Below, in pieces: positions 26,975 to 38,300 of a stretch of DNA of 64,000 nucleotides (its first letter is position 1; the number at the start of each line of letters is the position of its first letter). Source of the stretch: a virus. The DNA lies in the IMG/VR virus record IMGVR_UViG_3300027759_000050, positions 1-64,000 of that record. One strand, written 5' to 3'. The notes under the pieces were generated by a model. It did no database searches and was not told where the DNA came from. It was given only the letters and a program-made list of their open reading frames with translations. Both the position numbers and the translations under genes were made by a program.

Positions 26975-27256
26975 TTAACCCTTAGGATATTTTGTTTTGA
27001 TTGTATCTATAACTTCTTTCCATGATTCAATACCACCATGATATATCAAATCTAATTGGTCTGTTATGGATGGATATTCAGCAGCACGTTTTTCCGCATA
27101 AGATAATGCATTGTATTGATCCAGTTGTTTTTGGTGTGTGATTGCATCAGCTTCTTCTTCGGTAACGGAAACCATATCAGGTCTGATTAAATGGTCTTGA
27201 CTACCATCTAGTTCAAAAGCCCACATTTCATTTGTTGAATCTTTAAATAACTTCAT
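26975..27256 (-). CDS. Tail fibre assembly chaperone-like protein, copy 1 (93 aa)
   Basis: Starts MKLFKDSTNEMWAFELDGSQ. The C-terminal half, AAEYPSITDQLDLIYHGG followed by W-KEVIDTIKTKYPKG, is the typical signature of the phage tail assembly chaperone family (Phage_tail_APC), whose members are usually encoded directly after a tail fibre. It lies 9 bases after the 308-aa fibre and 2 bases before the 255-aa fibre. Paralogue of the 96-aa product at 25902-26192. Confidence 0.85.
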   Translation of the reverse strand: MKLFKDSTNEMWAFELDGSQDHLIRPDMVSVTEEEADAITHQKQLDQYNALSYAEKRAAEYPSITDQLDLIYHGGIESWKEVIDTIKTKYPKG

Positions 27257-27265
27257 ATTTTTTCC

Positions 27266-28192
27266 TTACCTCAATTCATTCCAAGATTGCACACCACCAC
27301 CAAGGTTTTGCACAAATCTATAATTGCTGCCGTTTGGTACTATACCTCCACCGTATCCATTGGCATTTGAAGCGCTTGCGTACCAACCTGAACGTACTGC
27401 GCCGTCGATATAAAAATCTCCGCCTGCATCACCAGTGCCTGATCCTCGAAGGCTTACAAATATAGGTCTGCCAGTAGTATTATAGTATGTTGTTCCATAA
27501 ACTCGTTGTAGGGCCGCATTAGTGCCAGTCGTAAAAGTTTGCCAACTCTGATTATAACCTAATGAATTCATGGAAGCCAACGCTTGGCCGCCAATACCCT
27601 GAACTGTTGTTGTTCCTGATGGTGCTGGAATAATCCAATAACCAGCAGTTGTTTGTGTTGATTGTATAAGACCTACAACTCTATATGGCACAGATGTACG
27701 AGCTGTTGTGGAATATACGGCAGTATTTGAAGAAGAAGATGCGCCTATAGCTATTGTAGTGAGTAAATTAGTTTCATCCAATCTATTACTTCCTGATCCA
27801 TTGGTTAAAGCTAATTCAACTGTTCCTGCATTATCTATAGCGAGAACCATAATGCTCGATAAATTTGCTCCAATTGTTCCTAATGTTGAACCTTGAAGTA
27901 CAGTTATTGATATTGCACTATTAATATTTCTTGTATTGACTGCACCACTTGATGTCGTGGCAGAACGAAAATCCAATACAGTCGGATTAAGAGTTACTGT
28001 CATTGAACCTGCACCATTAGTGATTGCATCTATAGGTTGTATTTTACTTCCTAAATTAACAGTTGAACCAGAAGTTAATAGTGTTCCATTTTCCGCAGGT
28101 AGGTTTAAAGTGTAATTTGTTGAAGTTGAAGGAGTGGCTATTGTAAAAACTCCTGCTCCTCCAGAATTTGGTTGTATTGATACTGAACTCAT
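27266..28192 (-). CDS. Short tail fibre or receptor-binding protein, copy 1 (308 aa)
   Basis: Begins MSSVSIQPNSGGAGVFTIA with the segment TNYTLNLPAENGTLLTSG, a frequent start of phage fibres (a strand-rich T-x-x-LP-x-x-x-GTLL element). The middle has a strand-rich domain (VLDFRSATTSSGAVNTRNI ... YRVVGLIQST), and the C-terminus shares the TGRPI / GGDFYIDG / W-ELR domain with the 255-aa protein. It is followed by a chaperone-like gene. The gene follows the 1323-aa fibre by 9 bases. A role as a receptor-binding fibre is likely but not proven. Confidence 0.85.
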   Translation of the reverse strand: MSSVSIQPNSGGAGVFTIATPSTSTNYTLNLPAENGTLLTSGSTVNLGSKIQPIDAITNGAGSMTVTLNPTVLDFRSATTSSGAVNTRNINSAISITVLQGSTLGTIGANLSSIMVLAIDNAGTVELALTNGSGSNRLDETNLLTTIAIGASSSSNTAVYSTTARTSVPYRVVGLIQSTQTTAGYWIIPAPSGTTTVQGIGGQALASMNSLGYNQSWQTFTTGTNAALQRVYGTTYYNTTGRPIFVSLRGSGTGDAGGDFYIDGAVRSGWYASASNANGYGGGIVPNGSNYRFVQNLGGGVQSWNELR

Positions 28193-28201
28193 TTTTTTCC
28201 T

Positions 28202-31200
28202 TTAAACGATTGTCCAAACAGCACCAGAAGAAACGGTAACAATTCTATTGGAAGGTACTGTTATCGGTCCGGCTGATAGTCCATTATTTCCTGCAGCAAT
28301 TGTGGCGTTAGCTGATACTGTATTACTATTCTGAATCATTCCGTTAGTTGCAATGAAAGTATTTGAACTAAATTCACCAGTAGATGGTTTATATAGTAAC
28401 CTTGCATTGGCGGTGTATAATGAGGACGCAGCACCCGTTGTAACAGATGAGAATAGTGGATACAACTGTGTTGCTGTTGCTATATCATTACTGAATGAAA
28501 CTGTTGGTGCTGCAGCACCTGAGTACCAATTTGTACCATCAGACATTACAACATTTCCTGATGATCCTGGCGCAACTAAACTCATTGCACCTGTTCCATT
28601 TGCAACCAGTAAACTATTAGCTGTGGGTGAAGAAATACCTGTACCACCCGATGCAGCATCAATTGCTACAGTGGATGTTATTGAGCCAGCTTCAATATTT
28701 GATTTAAGTGTTCCGTAATCTGAAGGTGATATAGTACCAACTGTATTGCCTGTTGGATTTGTAGTAATTCCATCAAACAATATCCAACCGTTAGCTGGTT
28801 GTTTAACTAAACCAGAATACTTTACTCCTCCAGAATTGTATTTGCCGTAGAAACCAATATCAATCGTATCTGATAATGAATTATTTGATGCCAACGAAAT
28901 CAGTGAATCAACTGTCTGTATTGTTTGAACATTTAAAGTTGTTGTATTGCCGTTAACTATTAAATTGCCTGTAATACTCAAATCACCAGTCATTATACCA
29001 CCAGCTTTTGGTAATGCATTATTGGCTGTTGTAAAAGCTGCATTAGCAAAGGTACCAGATGAGTTAGCTTTTTCGAAAGCAATATTGGCTGTTGAAAAAG
29101 CTGCCACAGCAATATTTTGAGCCGTTGGTGAACCTGCTGTATATTGTATGGTACCATCAGGGAATGTTATACTATTGTTTGCACCTGTAATTACAACATT
29201 ACCAGTGTATACATTACCTCTGACACCTAAACCGCCTGCAATCACTACAGCACCAGTGGTGTTTGAAATTGAACTGCTTCCGTTAGCGAAAGTAAAGATG
29301 GTGTTGCCATTAGCTATCACTGATGCGCCAATATTAGCTATACCTGATGTGATTTGTCTAGTGCCGTCTTGGAAAGTAATACCATTAGAAGTACCACCAG
29401 TGATTACAATGTTACCTGTATAAACATTACCTTTAACGCCAAGACCACCAGTAATCACTACAGCACCAGTGGTGTTTGAAATTGAATTACTTGTGTTAGC
29501 AAAAGTAAAGATGGTGTTACCATTTGCTATTACTGATGCACCAATATTAGCTATACCTGATGTGATTTGTCTGGTGCCGTCTTGGAATGTAATACCATTG
29601 GCTGATCCACCTGTGATTACGATGTTACCGGTATATACATTACCCCTGACACCAAGACCACCAGTAATTACTACAGCACCAGTAGTATTCGATATAGCAC
29701 TATTAGCATTAGCAAAAGTATAGATGGTATTACCATTAGCTGTCACCAATGTACCAGTATTAGCCAATGCACTATTAGCTACTTCAAAGGCACCATTAGC
29801 AAATATACCAGCTGAATTAGCTGTATCCCAAGCAGAATTAGCAGTATTTGCTGCTGTTGGTGAACCTGCTGTAAATTGTATGGTACCATCGGGGAATGTT
29901 AAACCATTGTTTGCACCTGTGATTACAACATTACCGGTATATACATTACCTTTAACACCAAGACCACCTGAAATCACTACAGCACCAGTGGTGTTTGAAA
30001 TTGCACTGTTAGTATTAGCGAAAGTAAAGATGGTATTACCATTAGCTGTTACCAATGTACCTGTATTGGCTATAGCTGTTGTAATTTGTCTGGTGCCGTC
30101 TTGGAATGTAATACCATTAGAAGTACCACCTGTGATTACAATGTTACCGGTATAGACATTACCCCTAACGCCTAAACCACCAGTAATCACTACAGCACCG
30201 GTAGTATTTGAAATTGAATTACTTGTGTTAGCAAAAGTAAAGATGGTATTACCATTAGCTGTTACCAATGTACCTGTGTTCGCCAATGCACTATTAGCTA
30301 CATCAAAGGCACTGTTAGCAAATATACCAGCTGAATTAGCTTTTCCATAAGATAGAGTTAAAACTTTGTTTGTTGGTACTGTTGTTGTACTTGTAGATGT
30401 TGTATTATCTGAAATCATATTCGCAGTCATAATTTGCGAATATTGTGTGTATGTATTACTGTTATTTACATCAATAATATCAAAATATTTACCTGATTCA
30501 TTCCAACGAATCGAAGCATTTGCATTTGGAATACCATTATATTGATTATTTGCAGTACCTCTATTAACACTAAAATAACTTGTAATAGGTGTAAATGTAT
30601 TTGCGTTTATTGTAAAATTATTTGTTGTATAGATTGTGGTTCCATTAATAGTGAAAGAACCACCAACAGTCAAACCACCAGTTGTAGTCAATGATTGGAA
30701 TGCACCAACAGCATTTGTTGCTGATAATGATGCACCTGAAATGGTCATTGTACTGGCAGTAATACTATTATTAGACGATATTTCATTGGCGTAAACATTT
30801 CCTGTCACGGATAAAGTGGTTGTATTAACAGAAGTATTAGCTTGAATTGTTCCTGTTACTATACTCACATTAGCTTGTAAACTTTTGCCGTAAATTGCAT
30901 TATTAACGGACAATGTGGAGGTATTGACACTTAGGTTAGCTTGAAGTGTGTTAGCATAAACTCCACCAGTTACTGTTAGAATGGATGTATTAACAGAAGT
31001 ATTAGCTTGAATTGTTCCTGTTATTACACTGGTATTAGCTTGAAGTGTGTTACTGTAAATTGCATTATTAACGGACAACACATAAGTATTGACACTTAGA
31101 TTAGCCTGAAGTGTGTTGGCGTAAAGTGTATTGGTTGTTATGATGGATGTATTAACGGAAGTATTAGCTTGAATTGTTCCTGTTATTACACTGGTATTAG

Positions 31201-32173
31201 CTTGAAGTGTGTTACTGTAAATTGCATTATTAACGGACAACACATAAGTATTGACACTTAGATTAGCCTGAAGTGTGTTAGCATAAACTCCAGTCACTAC
31301 TGACAGTACAGATGTATTAACGGAAGTATTAGCTTGAATTGTTCCTGTTATTACACTGGTATTAGCTTGAAGTGCATTGGCGTAAATGGTATTATTAACC
31401 GATAGGGTTGATGTATTGACACTTAGGTTAGCTTGAAGTGTGTTAGCATAAACTCCACCAGTTACAGATATAACAGATGTATTAACACTGGTATTAGCCT
31501 GTAATGTATTTGTGTATGTTCCACCAGTTACAGATATAACAGCTGTATTAACAGAAGTGTTAGCTTGCAATGAATTTGTATAACTGGAACCACTAACTGA
31601 TGAAGTTGCAGCTTTAATGACATTATTTACTTGCAATGAATTTGTATAAGTGTCGAGTGTGGTATTTAAATTACCTGTAATTATTGTATCTGCACCAACA
31701 CTCAATGTATTTTGGAGAACTGTTGCTTTGGTTACAGTTAACGTATTTGAAATTAGTGTTGAACCACTTACAGATAATGGACCACCTACTGTTAATGAAC
31801 CACCTATTGTAGTATTATTTGCAACAGCTAAACCAGTTCCTGTGTTACTAGCGTATACTGTACCATTTGCAGTAACTGAACCACTTGCAGTCAAACTCTG
31901 TGAAGTATTTGTAAAATATACTTGTTTACCAACTGTTAAGTTGTTGTCTATCGTTGCGGAAGAACCTGTACCAGTAACCTGTAGTTGACCTTGAACGATT
32001 GCATTATTACCAACAGATAATGAGGTTCCTGTTCCATTTAATGTTAGTGTGCCTGAATCTTTGGTCCAATCATATTTACCGATAGAATTGATTTCATTTG
32101 AATCGGCATTAGTTGCAACAATCCAATCACCAAATGTGTTGGCGTAACCTAAAATATTGACTGTATTTGCCAT
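28202..32173 (-). CDS. Long tail fibre with repeated beta modules (1323 aa)
   Basis: The N-terminus, MANTVNILGYANTFGDWIV then NSIGKYDWTKDSGTL, is one that I know from fibres of T4-like aquatic phages, and likely attaches to the baseplate. Next come strand-rich repeats built on LQANTSVNT and NNAIYSNTL (about residues 170-480), then five copies of a module with TGAVVITGGLGVRGNVYTGN and F-DGT-Q-T (about 640-1010). Around 1071-1161 it has the DSLISLASNN / DIGFYGKY module shared with the 1520-aa fibre. The end is TVSSGAVWTIV, and IVTVSSGAxW endings are common in this group. It lies 2 bases after the 73-aa gene. Confidence 0.9.
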   Translation of the reverse strand: MANTVNILGYANTFGDWIVATNADSNEINSIGKYDWTKDSGTLTLNGTGTSLSVGNNAIVQGQLQVTGTGSSATIDNNLTVGKQVYFTNTSQSLTASGSVTANGTVYASNTGTGLAVANNTTIGGSLTVGGPLSVSGSTLISNTLTVTKATVLQNTLSVGADTIITGNLNTTLDTYTNSLQVNNVIKAATSSVSGSSYTNSLQANTSVNTAVISVTGGTYTNTLQANTSVNTSVISVTGGVYANTLQANLSVNTSTLSVNNTIYANALQANTSVITGTIQANTSVNTSVLSVVTGVYANTLQANLSVNTYVLSVNNAIYSNTLQANTSVITGTIQANTSVNTSIITTNTLYANTLQANLSVNTYVLSVNNAIYSNTLQANTSVITGTIQANTSVNTSILTVTGGVYANTLQANLSVNTSTLSVNNAIYGKSLQANVSIVTGTIQANTSVNTTTLSVTGNVYANEISSNNSITASTMTISGASLSATNAVGAFQSLTTTGGLTVGGSFTINGTTIYTTNNFTINANTFTPITSYFSVNRGTANNQYNGIPNANASIRWNESGKYFDIIDVNNSNTYTQYSQIMTANMISDNTTSTSTTTVPTNKVLTLSYGKANSAGIFANSAFDVANSALANTGTLVTANGNTIFTFANTSNSISNTTGAVVITGGLGVRGNVYTGNIVITGGTSNGITFQDGTRQITTAIANTGTLVTANGNTIFTFANTNSAISNTTGAVVISGGLGVKGNVYTGNVVITGANNGLTFPDGTIQFTAGSPTAANTANSAWDTANSAGIFANGAFEVANSALANTGTLVTANGNTIYTFANANSAISNTTGAVVITGGLGVRGNVYTGNIVITGGSANGITFQDGTRQITSGIANIGASVIANGNTIFTFANTSNSISNTTGAVVITGGLGVKGNVYTGNIVITGGTSNGITFQDGTRQITSGIANIGASVIANGNTIFTFANGSSSISNTTGAVVIAGGLGVRGNVYTGNVVITGANNSITFPDGTIQYTAGSPTAQNIAVAAFSTANIAFEKANSSGTFANAAFTTANNALPKAGGIMTGDLSITGNLIVNGNTTTLNVQTIQTVDSLISLASNNSLSDTIDIGFYGKYNSGGVKYSGLVKQPANGWILFDGITTNPTGNTVGTISPSDYGTLKSNIEAGSITSTVAIDAASGGTGISSPTANSLLVANGTGAMSLVAPGSSGNVVMSDGTNWYSGAAAPTVSFSNDIATATQLYPLFSSVTTGAASSLYTANARLLYKPSTGEFSSNTFIATNGMIQNSNTVSANATIAAGNNGLSAGPITVPSNRIVTVSSGAVWTIV
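30996..31279 (-). repeat. Exact 122-bp direct repeat in the 1323-aa fibre
   Basis: Bases 30996-31117 and 31158-31279 are identical, an offset of 162 bases (54 codons). A third, shorter copy begins at 31323. The unit encodes the LQANTSVIT / GTIQANTSVNT / NNAIYSNTL strands. Confidence 0.9.
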
Positions 32174-32174
32174 C

Positions 32175-32396
32175 TTAACCTTTTATTAGTAATTGTTGCA
32201 ACAGGGATTTTATCTCATCCATATCCGACTTGATGCAATCTATTTCTGACTTTACTTTATTTATTTCATCTTTTTGCATCTTAACCAACCTAAGTTTAGC
32301 ATAGTACTCATTTTTTTCCGTGTTATCTGTAGGCATTATAACTCTACTGTTTATATCACGGACAAAATTTGTACCGGTAACTCTTACTAGTTCCAT
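32175..32396 (-). CDS. Small coiled-coil protein between two fibre genes (73 aa)
   Basis: The N-terminus MELVRVTGTNFVRDINSR is followed by a helix rich in K, E and hydrophobics (about 30-73) with a regular coiled-coil pattern (INKVKSEIDCIKSDMDEI). Small proteins with this start (M-E-L-V-x-V-x-G-T-x-F-x-R-D) are common in T4-like phages of aquatic bacteria, in my recollection, beside the DUF4815 protein; the function is not known to me. It is followed 1 base later by the 1323-aa fibre and preceded closely by the 2311-aa protein, so it may be an assembly partner. Confidence 0.8.
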   Translation of the reverse strand: MELVRVTGTNFVRDINSRVIMPTDNTEKNEYYAKLRLVKMQKDEINKVKSEIDCIKSDMDEIKSLLQQLLIKG

Positions 32397-32397
32397 T

Positions 32398-35300
32398 TTA
32401 TAATCCTGTTCCTGCTGGTAACGCTAATGCGCGGATGTCTGTTAGGAATGGAACAAGAGTATTATCACTTGTTGCCAAAACTACCTTGATTGCAAATTGG
32501 ATGAATGAATCGTATGTCTGACCTGTTGTTGAATTGGTGTAACTGATACTATTGTTAGCTTGATTGCTTGCAAAAATACCAGGAGCACACTCATATTCAT
32601 ACAAGTCGGTTCTAGATTTGGAATATGTATTTGGATTTTGGAGAGTGGTCATTAATTGCCAATTTCCAGATTCAAATGGTGATGTATCCGCTGAATTTAG
32701 AATCTTATAATAAACATAAACAGCTGTTCCCAGTGGTTTATATGCAGTATAAAACACACGCAAATCACCTGAATCATTTCCTGGTGCAAGTACAACTTTC
32801 TTGGTGAAATATTTTGCAATTGCATTACCACCTGAAGGTGATGTTTCACCTGCAACGGTTATAACAACATTTGCATTTCCTCCGCGTGTTGTTGGATTTG
32901 AAATTGTAATTGTTGGTGTGTTTATGTAACCAGCTCCCGATGTAATTGTGTATACCGAAGTGATTGCACCATTCGCATTTGCGGTTAATCCTAATGTTGC
33001 AACATTGGAACCAATGTCGGGACTTGAAATTGATATTGTGGTCGCAAGAACATTATAACCATAACCAGGATCCGCGATTGAAATGATGTTATTACCAATA
33101 CCCATGTTGTTAATATTGTAGGAAACAGTATACAATGTAAGGCCGTCATCGGAAATGATTGGAGACACATCAGGATCACTTGTACTTAATGTTGCACTCA
33201 ATGAGAATGAAGTGTTTGTGTGTTTTAATAGGACTCTTTCCCCATTTCCATCAGCCAAGTAAATATCTTCTGAAGTCGGACTTCCTAATCTACCAGGATT
33301 TACTGAATTATATCCTGTTGGAACATTTCCAGAACTTAGTGTTGTTGCATATGTGTAATTAACACCAGTTCCTGTGGGTGCAAGGTCTGTTGTAGTGATG
33401 TTTAATGCACCATATCTTCTATTTGGTGAATAATTTCCAAATAGATTTGAAGCACTGTTTGCATCCAATTTGTTCAAAATGTCTTGGCTTCCCATTTTTC
33501 GATATGGTAAATTCTTAGGAATAAGAAAAGGTATTGAAGCTGTAGTTGTTGAGAATAAACATTTTTCTATAATAAACATTAAATCTTTAGTTTGGTCTGC
33601 TGTCCATGTTATACTATTCTGCGATTCAAATAAAGCACCAACATATGGAGCTGCACCAATTTTTGTCGGATTGGTTGGATTTGGATCAGTTACTTTAGCT
33701 TTTGCTGTAGATGGTATCGCAGTTTGATTTTGTTGACCATAATAAACCACATAATCTTTGGATGTTGATTTTACTATGAAAGCATAAAGAACCCCTGATT
33801 GAATATACACAGGTGCTGCAAAAACAAATTCGGTGTAAGATGATGGGTCCAAATAATGTGGAGAAGTTGAAACATTAACTTTACTTGGTTCCAAAGTCAC
33901 TGTTGAATAATCTAATGTATCTCCTGTTGGATAACCATTGAGTGTCGGCACAACACTAATTGTTACTGGTGAATTATCTGTTGCTTTTGAATAGAAAAAT
34001 ATTTTAATAGAATATAAGAAAATTCCATTAGGATAATTATCTTTAGATACAATGAAAGTTTGTGCAAGAGGATCTGAATTATTGGGTCTGTTATCCCAAG
34101 ATGTTGTTCGGCTAGTTGTTGATGAACTAATGAATTGATTTGATATTTGACTTACTTGCGTAAACACCGATGTAGATGAATCTATTGAAGGCGCAAAATT
34201 TAATTTTTGTACTGTTGTTGATAAACCGGAAGCAGTAAATGTAGCTTCAGCAAATGTTGTTGCGGTTGTAAAATCGGTTGCAACAGTTCTATTGTCTATG
34301 CGGAACACTCTACTTCCTGTTTTGAATATTCCTGATGGTATATTGAAAATTGCAACAAAATTACCAGCTTCATCTGTAGATGGTTTAGCTAATGCAGTTC
34401 CTGCTTGAACTGCAGCATTAATTTTAGTCAAACTACCAGAAATAGAATAAACAGATGTTAAATCTCCACCAACTTGTGAATTTGTTCCCAATGATAAATT
34501 AACTGGTGTACTTAATGTGACTAATTTTGTTGAAACATCATAAGCAGTAATCACTGATTTGAATGTTTGAATTTTGTCATAATACTTGTTATTGTAAATA
34601 TAAACATATTTTGATGTGACACTTATATTTGAACCAACATAATAATTTGAAGTGTTGGAAGCTTTTGATGGATCCAATCTTAATTGTGTTGCATCAATAA
34701 ACCATTCGCCACCACCTGGCATTGCTACTTTTGTACCTGCATTTACATATGAAATTGGCGGATTGATTGTTGAATAAACAATATTACTTCCAGAATCTTT
34801 GATTGTCATACCAAAAGATGAGGTTGTTGTGCCCGAACTTGTTGCTGCGAAACCAATTTTTACTACAACTGGAGCAGTTGCAACTGTATATGTAAATGTT
34901 GTTGTCGATGCTGGTGTGCTTGATAAAGATGCACCAATACTTGTTCCATTTGCGTAAACAAAAGCTGAACCAGATGCACCAACTTCTATGGTGTATGTTC
35001 CTGCGGATGTGAATGTTACAGGTGAAGTAAAATTAAATGATGTTCCATTAGTTGCATCACCCCAAATACCATAATTATTCAGTAATGTTGAATAATTTTG
35101 TACAACAGGTGTTGCATATAATTGAGTTGTTGTACTGCCATTTAATGTATTCGACCAACCTCCACCAACACCACTAATTTTTCCTGATGGGCTTATATTT
35201 ACTATTGCTCCAGCAGGTACAGTTCCTGACGCAGAAGAAGAAACATAATTACCATTAACATCAAAAGTTGCATTTCTTAATGTTGTTGAACCTAGTGAAT

Positions 35301-38300
35301 TTGGTACACCAACCATGTCAGCAACATATAAACGAATTTTTGTTGTGTTTGGATAATAATATACGTTAATTACACGAGCAACTGGATAGAAAACATTTGC
35401 TATATAGAAACCAACAATATCATTTTTATTAAATGTTCCAGATACGCCAGTTAATTCGATGGTATTTGGATTAGACAAATACTGAGATACATCTACACCA
35501 TCAAAATATGTTGATACATTTGAATTGACTAACAGATTGGTAGCACTAATAATAATTGATTGGTTTTTAATATATGGTAATATTGCAATGTTTGTCAAAT
35601 AACCATTATTTATCCCAAAAGTTGATGATGTTGGATTATAAGTTCCTGAAACAGTATTTTTTATTTGACTAGCATAAGTTTCGGTTACAGTTGTTGTTGT
35701 TGATGATCCTTGTTCTCCATTGCCGGTTGTCGAGGTGGATGAACTGGTTTTAAAAGTTGTTGTTCCTGGTATTGTTTGATAATCACCTGAACTCAATAAA
35801 TTAACACCATCACTGGATTGATACACTTGAAAATTAGGATCAGTTACTAGAACCGCAGGAGCTTGAGTGACATCCACCCAATTATCCATTGGAGGATTTA
35901 AATTTAGAATTCCTTCTTTTACAGAAACATTAAAAGGATTAACTGAAACTGTACTACTTGCAAGTGGTTGAAACGCAACATTTTCTGTTGTAAATGGTAA
36001 AGTAAATAGATTTGTTTGAGCATTATTAATACTATTAATTCTATAACTACCTGTATTTGCCACTGTACCTAAACCAGCAAGAACAACAGGATTTTGCAAT
36101 TGGAAATTTTGAACAGATTGTAATGCCGTCATTTGATTTTTGCGTACATTGATATTTGCGGCGTAATCTGGATTATAAGTATCTGCTGTTCCAAACGATG
36201 AAAAATCATCTACTAAAATACCATTTTTAAATCTATTCAAACCATTAGCATCAGCAATTTGTTGAGAACTGGCTTTCTGTTCCAAAATACTTAAAGAAGT
36301 ATAGTATTCTAAATTATTAACACGAGTTTCTAAATCTGTAATATCTTCTTTTGCCCAACGCTTGTGGAGAACTTTATTAATCGACAGATTAGAAGTTACA
36401 CCCGGAGTACCTTCACCTGGAACAAAAGCTGTGTAAGGATCATGTGATAGATTTGCTATTACTAAAGAACCAGAAGGTTCATTTGGTAAAGAAGGATTGA
36501 CAGAAGATGTTCCTTGAATGATATTAAAACTTTTGTCTGTTGTTAAGACCAATTTATCTTTTCTACCCAAATAATATTGATAGAAACCTGTGAAGTTTGA
36601 TAGATTATTAGGTATCAACATACCAAGGTCATTGCTACTAGATTGTGCGCCTGAATATTCCCAAATGTAGGAAGTTTGGCCATTAACACGACAAGGCCTA
36701 AAGTCAATACAATCTCTTAATGCATAGTTAACACCATCTTTAGCTGTGTATGTTCCAATTTGTGCATATGCTTCCGGAGAACTTGATACGCCACCATATG
36801 TTGAACCTGAGGAATTGTATGATTGAATACTGAAATAACCATCACCAGATGATGCTTGACTGTGTGAATAGTAATCTACAACAACTAAGATGTTGCCGGC
36901 CGGTCTAGGTGCACCAGGAATCAATGATACAGATGCATGGTCGTAATAATTATCCCTTTGACCATTATCTAATGTATAGTAAGAAGTGACATCTGTGTAA
37001 CCAGATAATGATCCCGTTGGATTTGTACCTGCTACACCTGAATCAATAACTTTTGTAATTTTCTTAACATCATTCACATATAAAGACATTTTTCCGGTGG
37101 TGGCAATGTCTGAATTTTTAATTGTAATTTGGCCTGTTGTTAGGTCTTGATAGGAATTTGTACCAGAAATTAATGAAAGTGAACCAACAGTTGTAGTATT
37201 TCCTGTAACTAAACTCTTAGATTTTAGAACATAACTTGCAGAATCACCACTACTTACTTGAACTTGTGCAATAATTGTAACATTTTTACCTGTACCTACA
37301 CCTGAACCAACCGTAAATGTTGCTGTAGTTTTATCACCCGAAATGGAAATTGTATTACCTGATGTGGTAAAATCCATAACACTACCTGTTGAATTATCAA
37401 TAACCATGAACAGTTGTTGAGCTGTTGAACTATCTAAAGTTCCGGTACCTTGAAATTTTAATGGATTACTTGCATTTCCTGAAGTTGATTGTAAAGTTAA
37501 TGTTGTTCCTGTGAATGTTTTTGAACGATATACTCTTTGTGTGTAATATGAAGTTGTAATTAATTGAGCAACATAAGGATATCCAATTTGGAATATCATT
37601 TCAGGTGATACTTGTGAGTATAATATGGTATCAGAATTTGCTAGACCATTAACCTTACCACTGGATGCATTGATATTAACATTTGCGGTCATTGCATATG
37701 AACCTGAACCCGCTGTTTTAATAATGGACTCAATATCAGCATTTTTGAATATTAGGGAGAATTTTGAACTAGCTGTTGGAGTAACAGTAAAAGGTGAATC
37801 GACTGTGGCAATTTTGGTGGAACCACTATAACTTACAATTCTTCTAGAATCAATTAAACCACCTGTATTCATACTAACAGTTATTCCATAATATGCATTT
37901 GCAACCGGTGAGAAGGAACCAGTTGTATCTGTGATAGTGAATGTATTTGCAGTACCTGAAGTAACATTTCCAGTTAATGTATTTGCAGAAAAATCTGAAA
38001 TGTATGCGTTGTAAATATAATTTTTTGTAGTTGAACCTGTGCCTGAAACATATTTCATATTGCGGATAAATGCACTGCCAGCCAATGTTGCTGAATATGT
38101 TTTAGTGTTGGTTGAAACAACATTAGATGCGGGAACACAATGAAAATCAACTTGTGGCATTGTCGAAATGTCAAAAACACCATTTGAAGTATCAACAACA
38201 AAGTAATTTCCATAATCAATAAAGACTGGATTGTTACTAATATTTGCAACAGATTGTGCTCTATCGTTTGTTAATTTAATATCTGATTGACTTTCCACTC

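Noticed and set aside
25902-28192. Diversity-generating retroelement acting on the duplicated fibre C-termini
   Set aside because: No reverse transcriptase gene and no template repeat seen in the window; differences between copies are not restricted to adenine positions.
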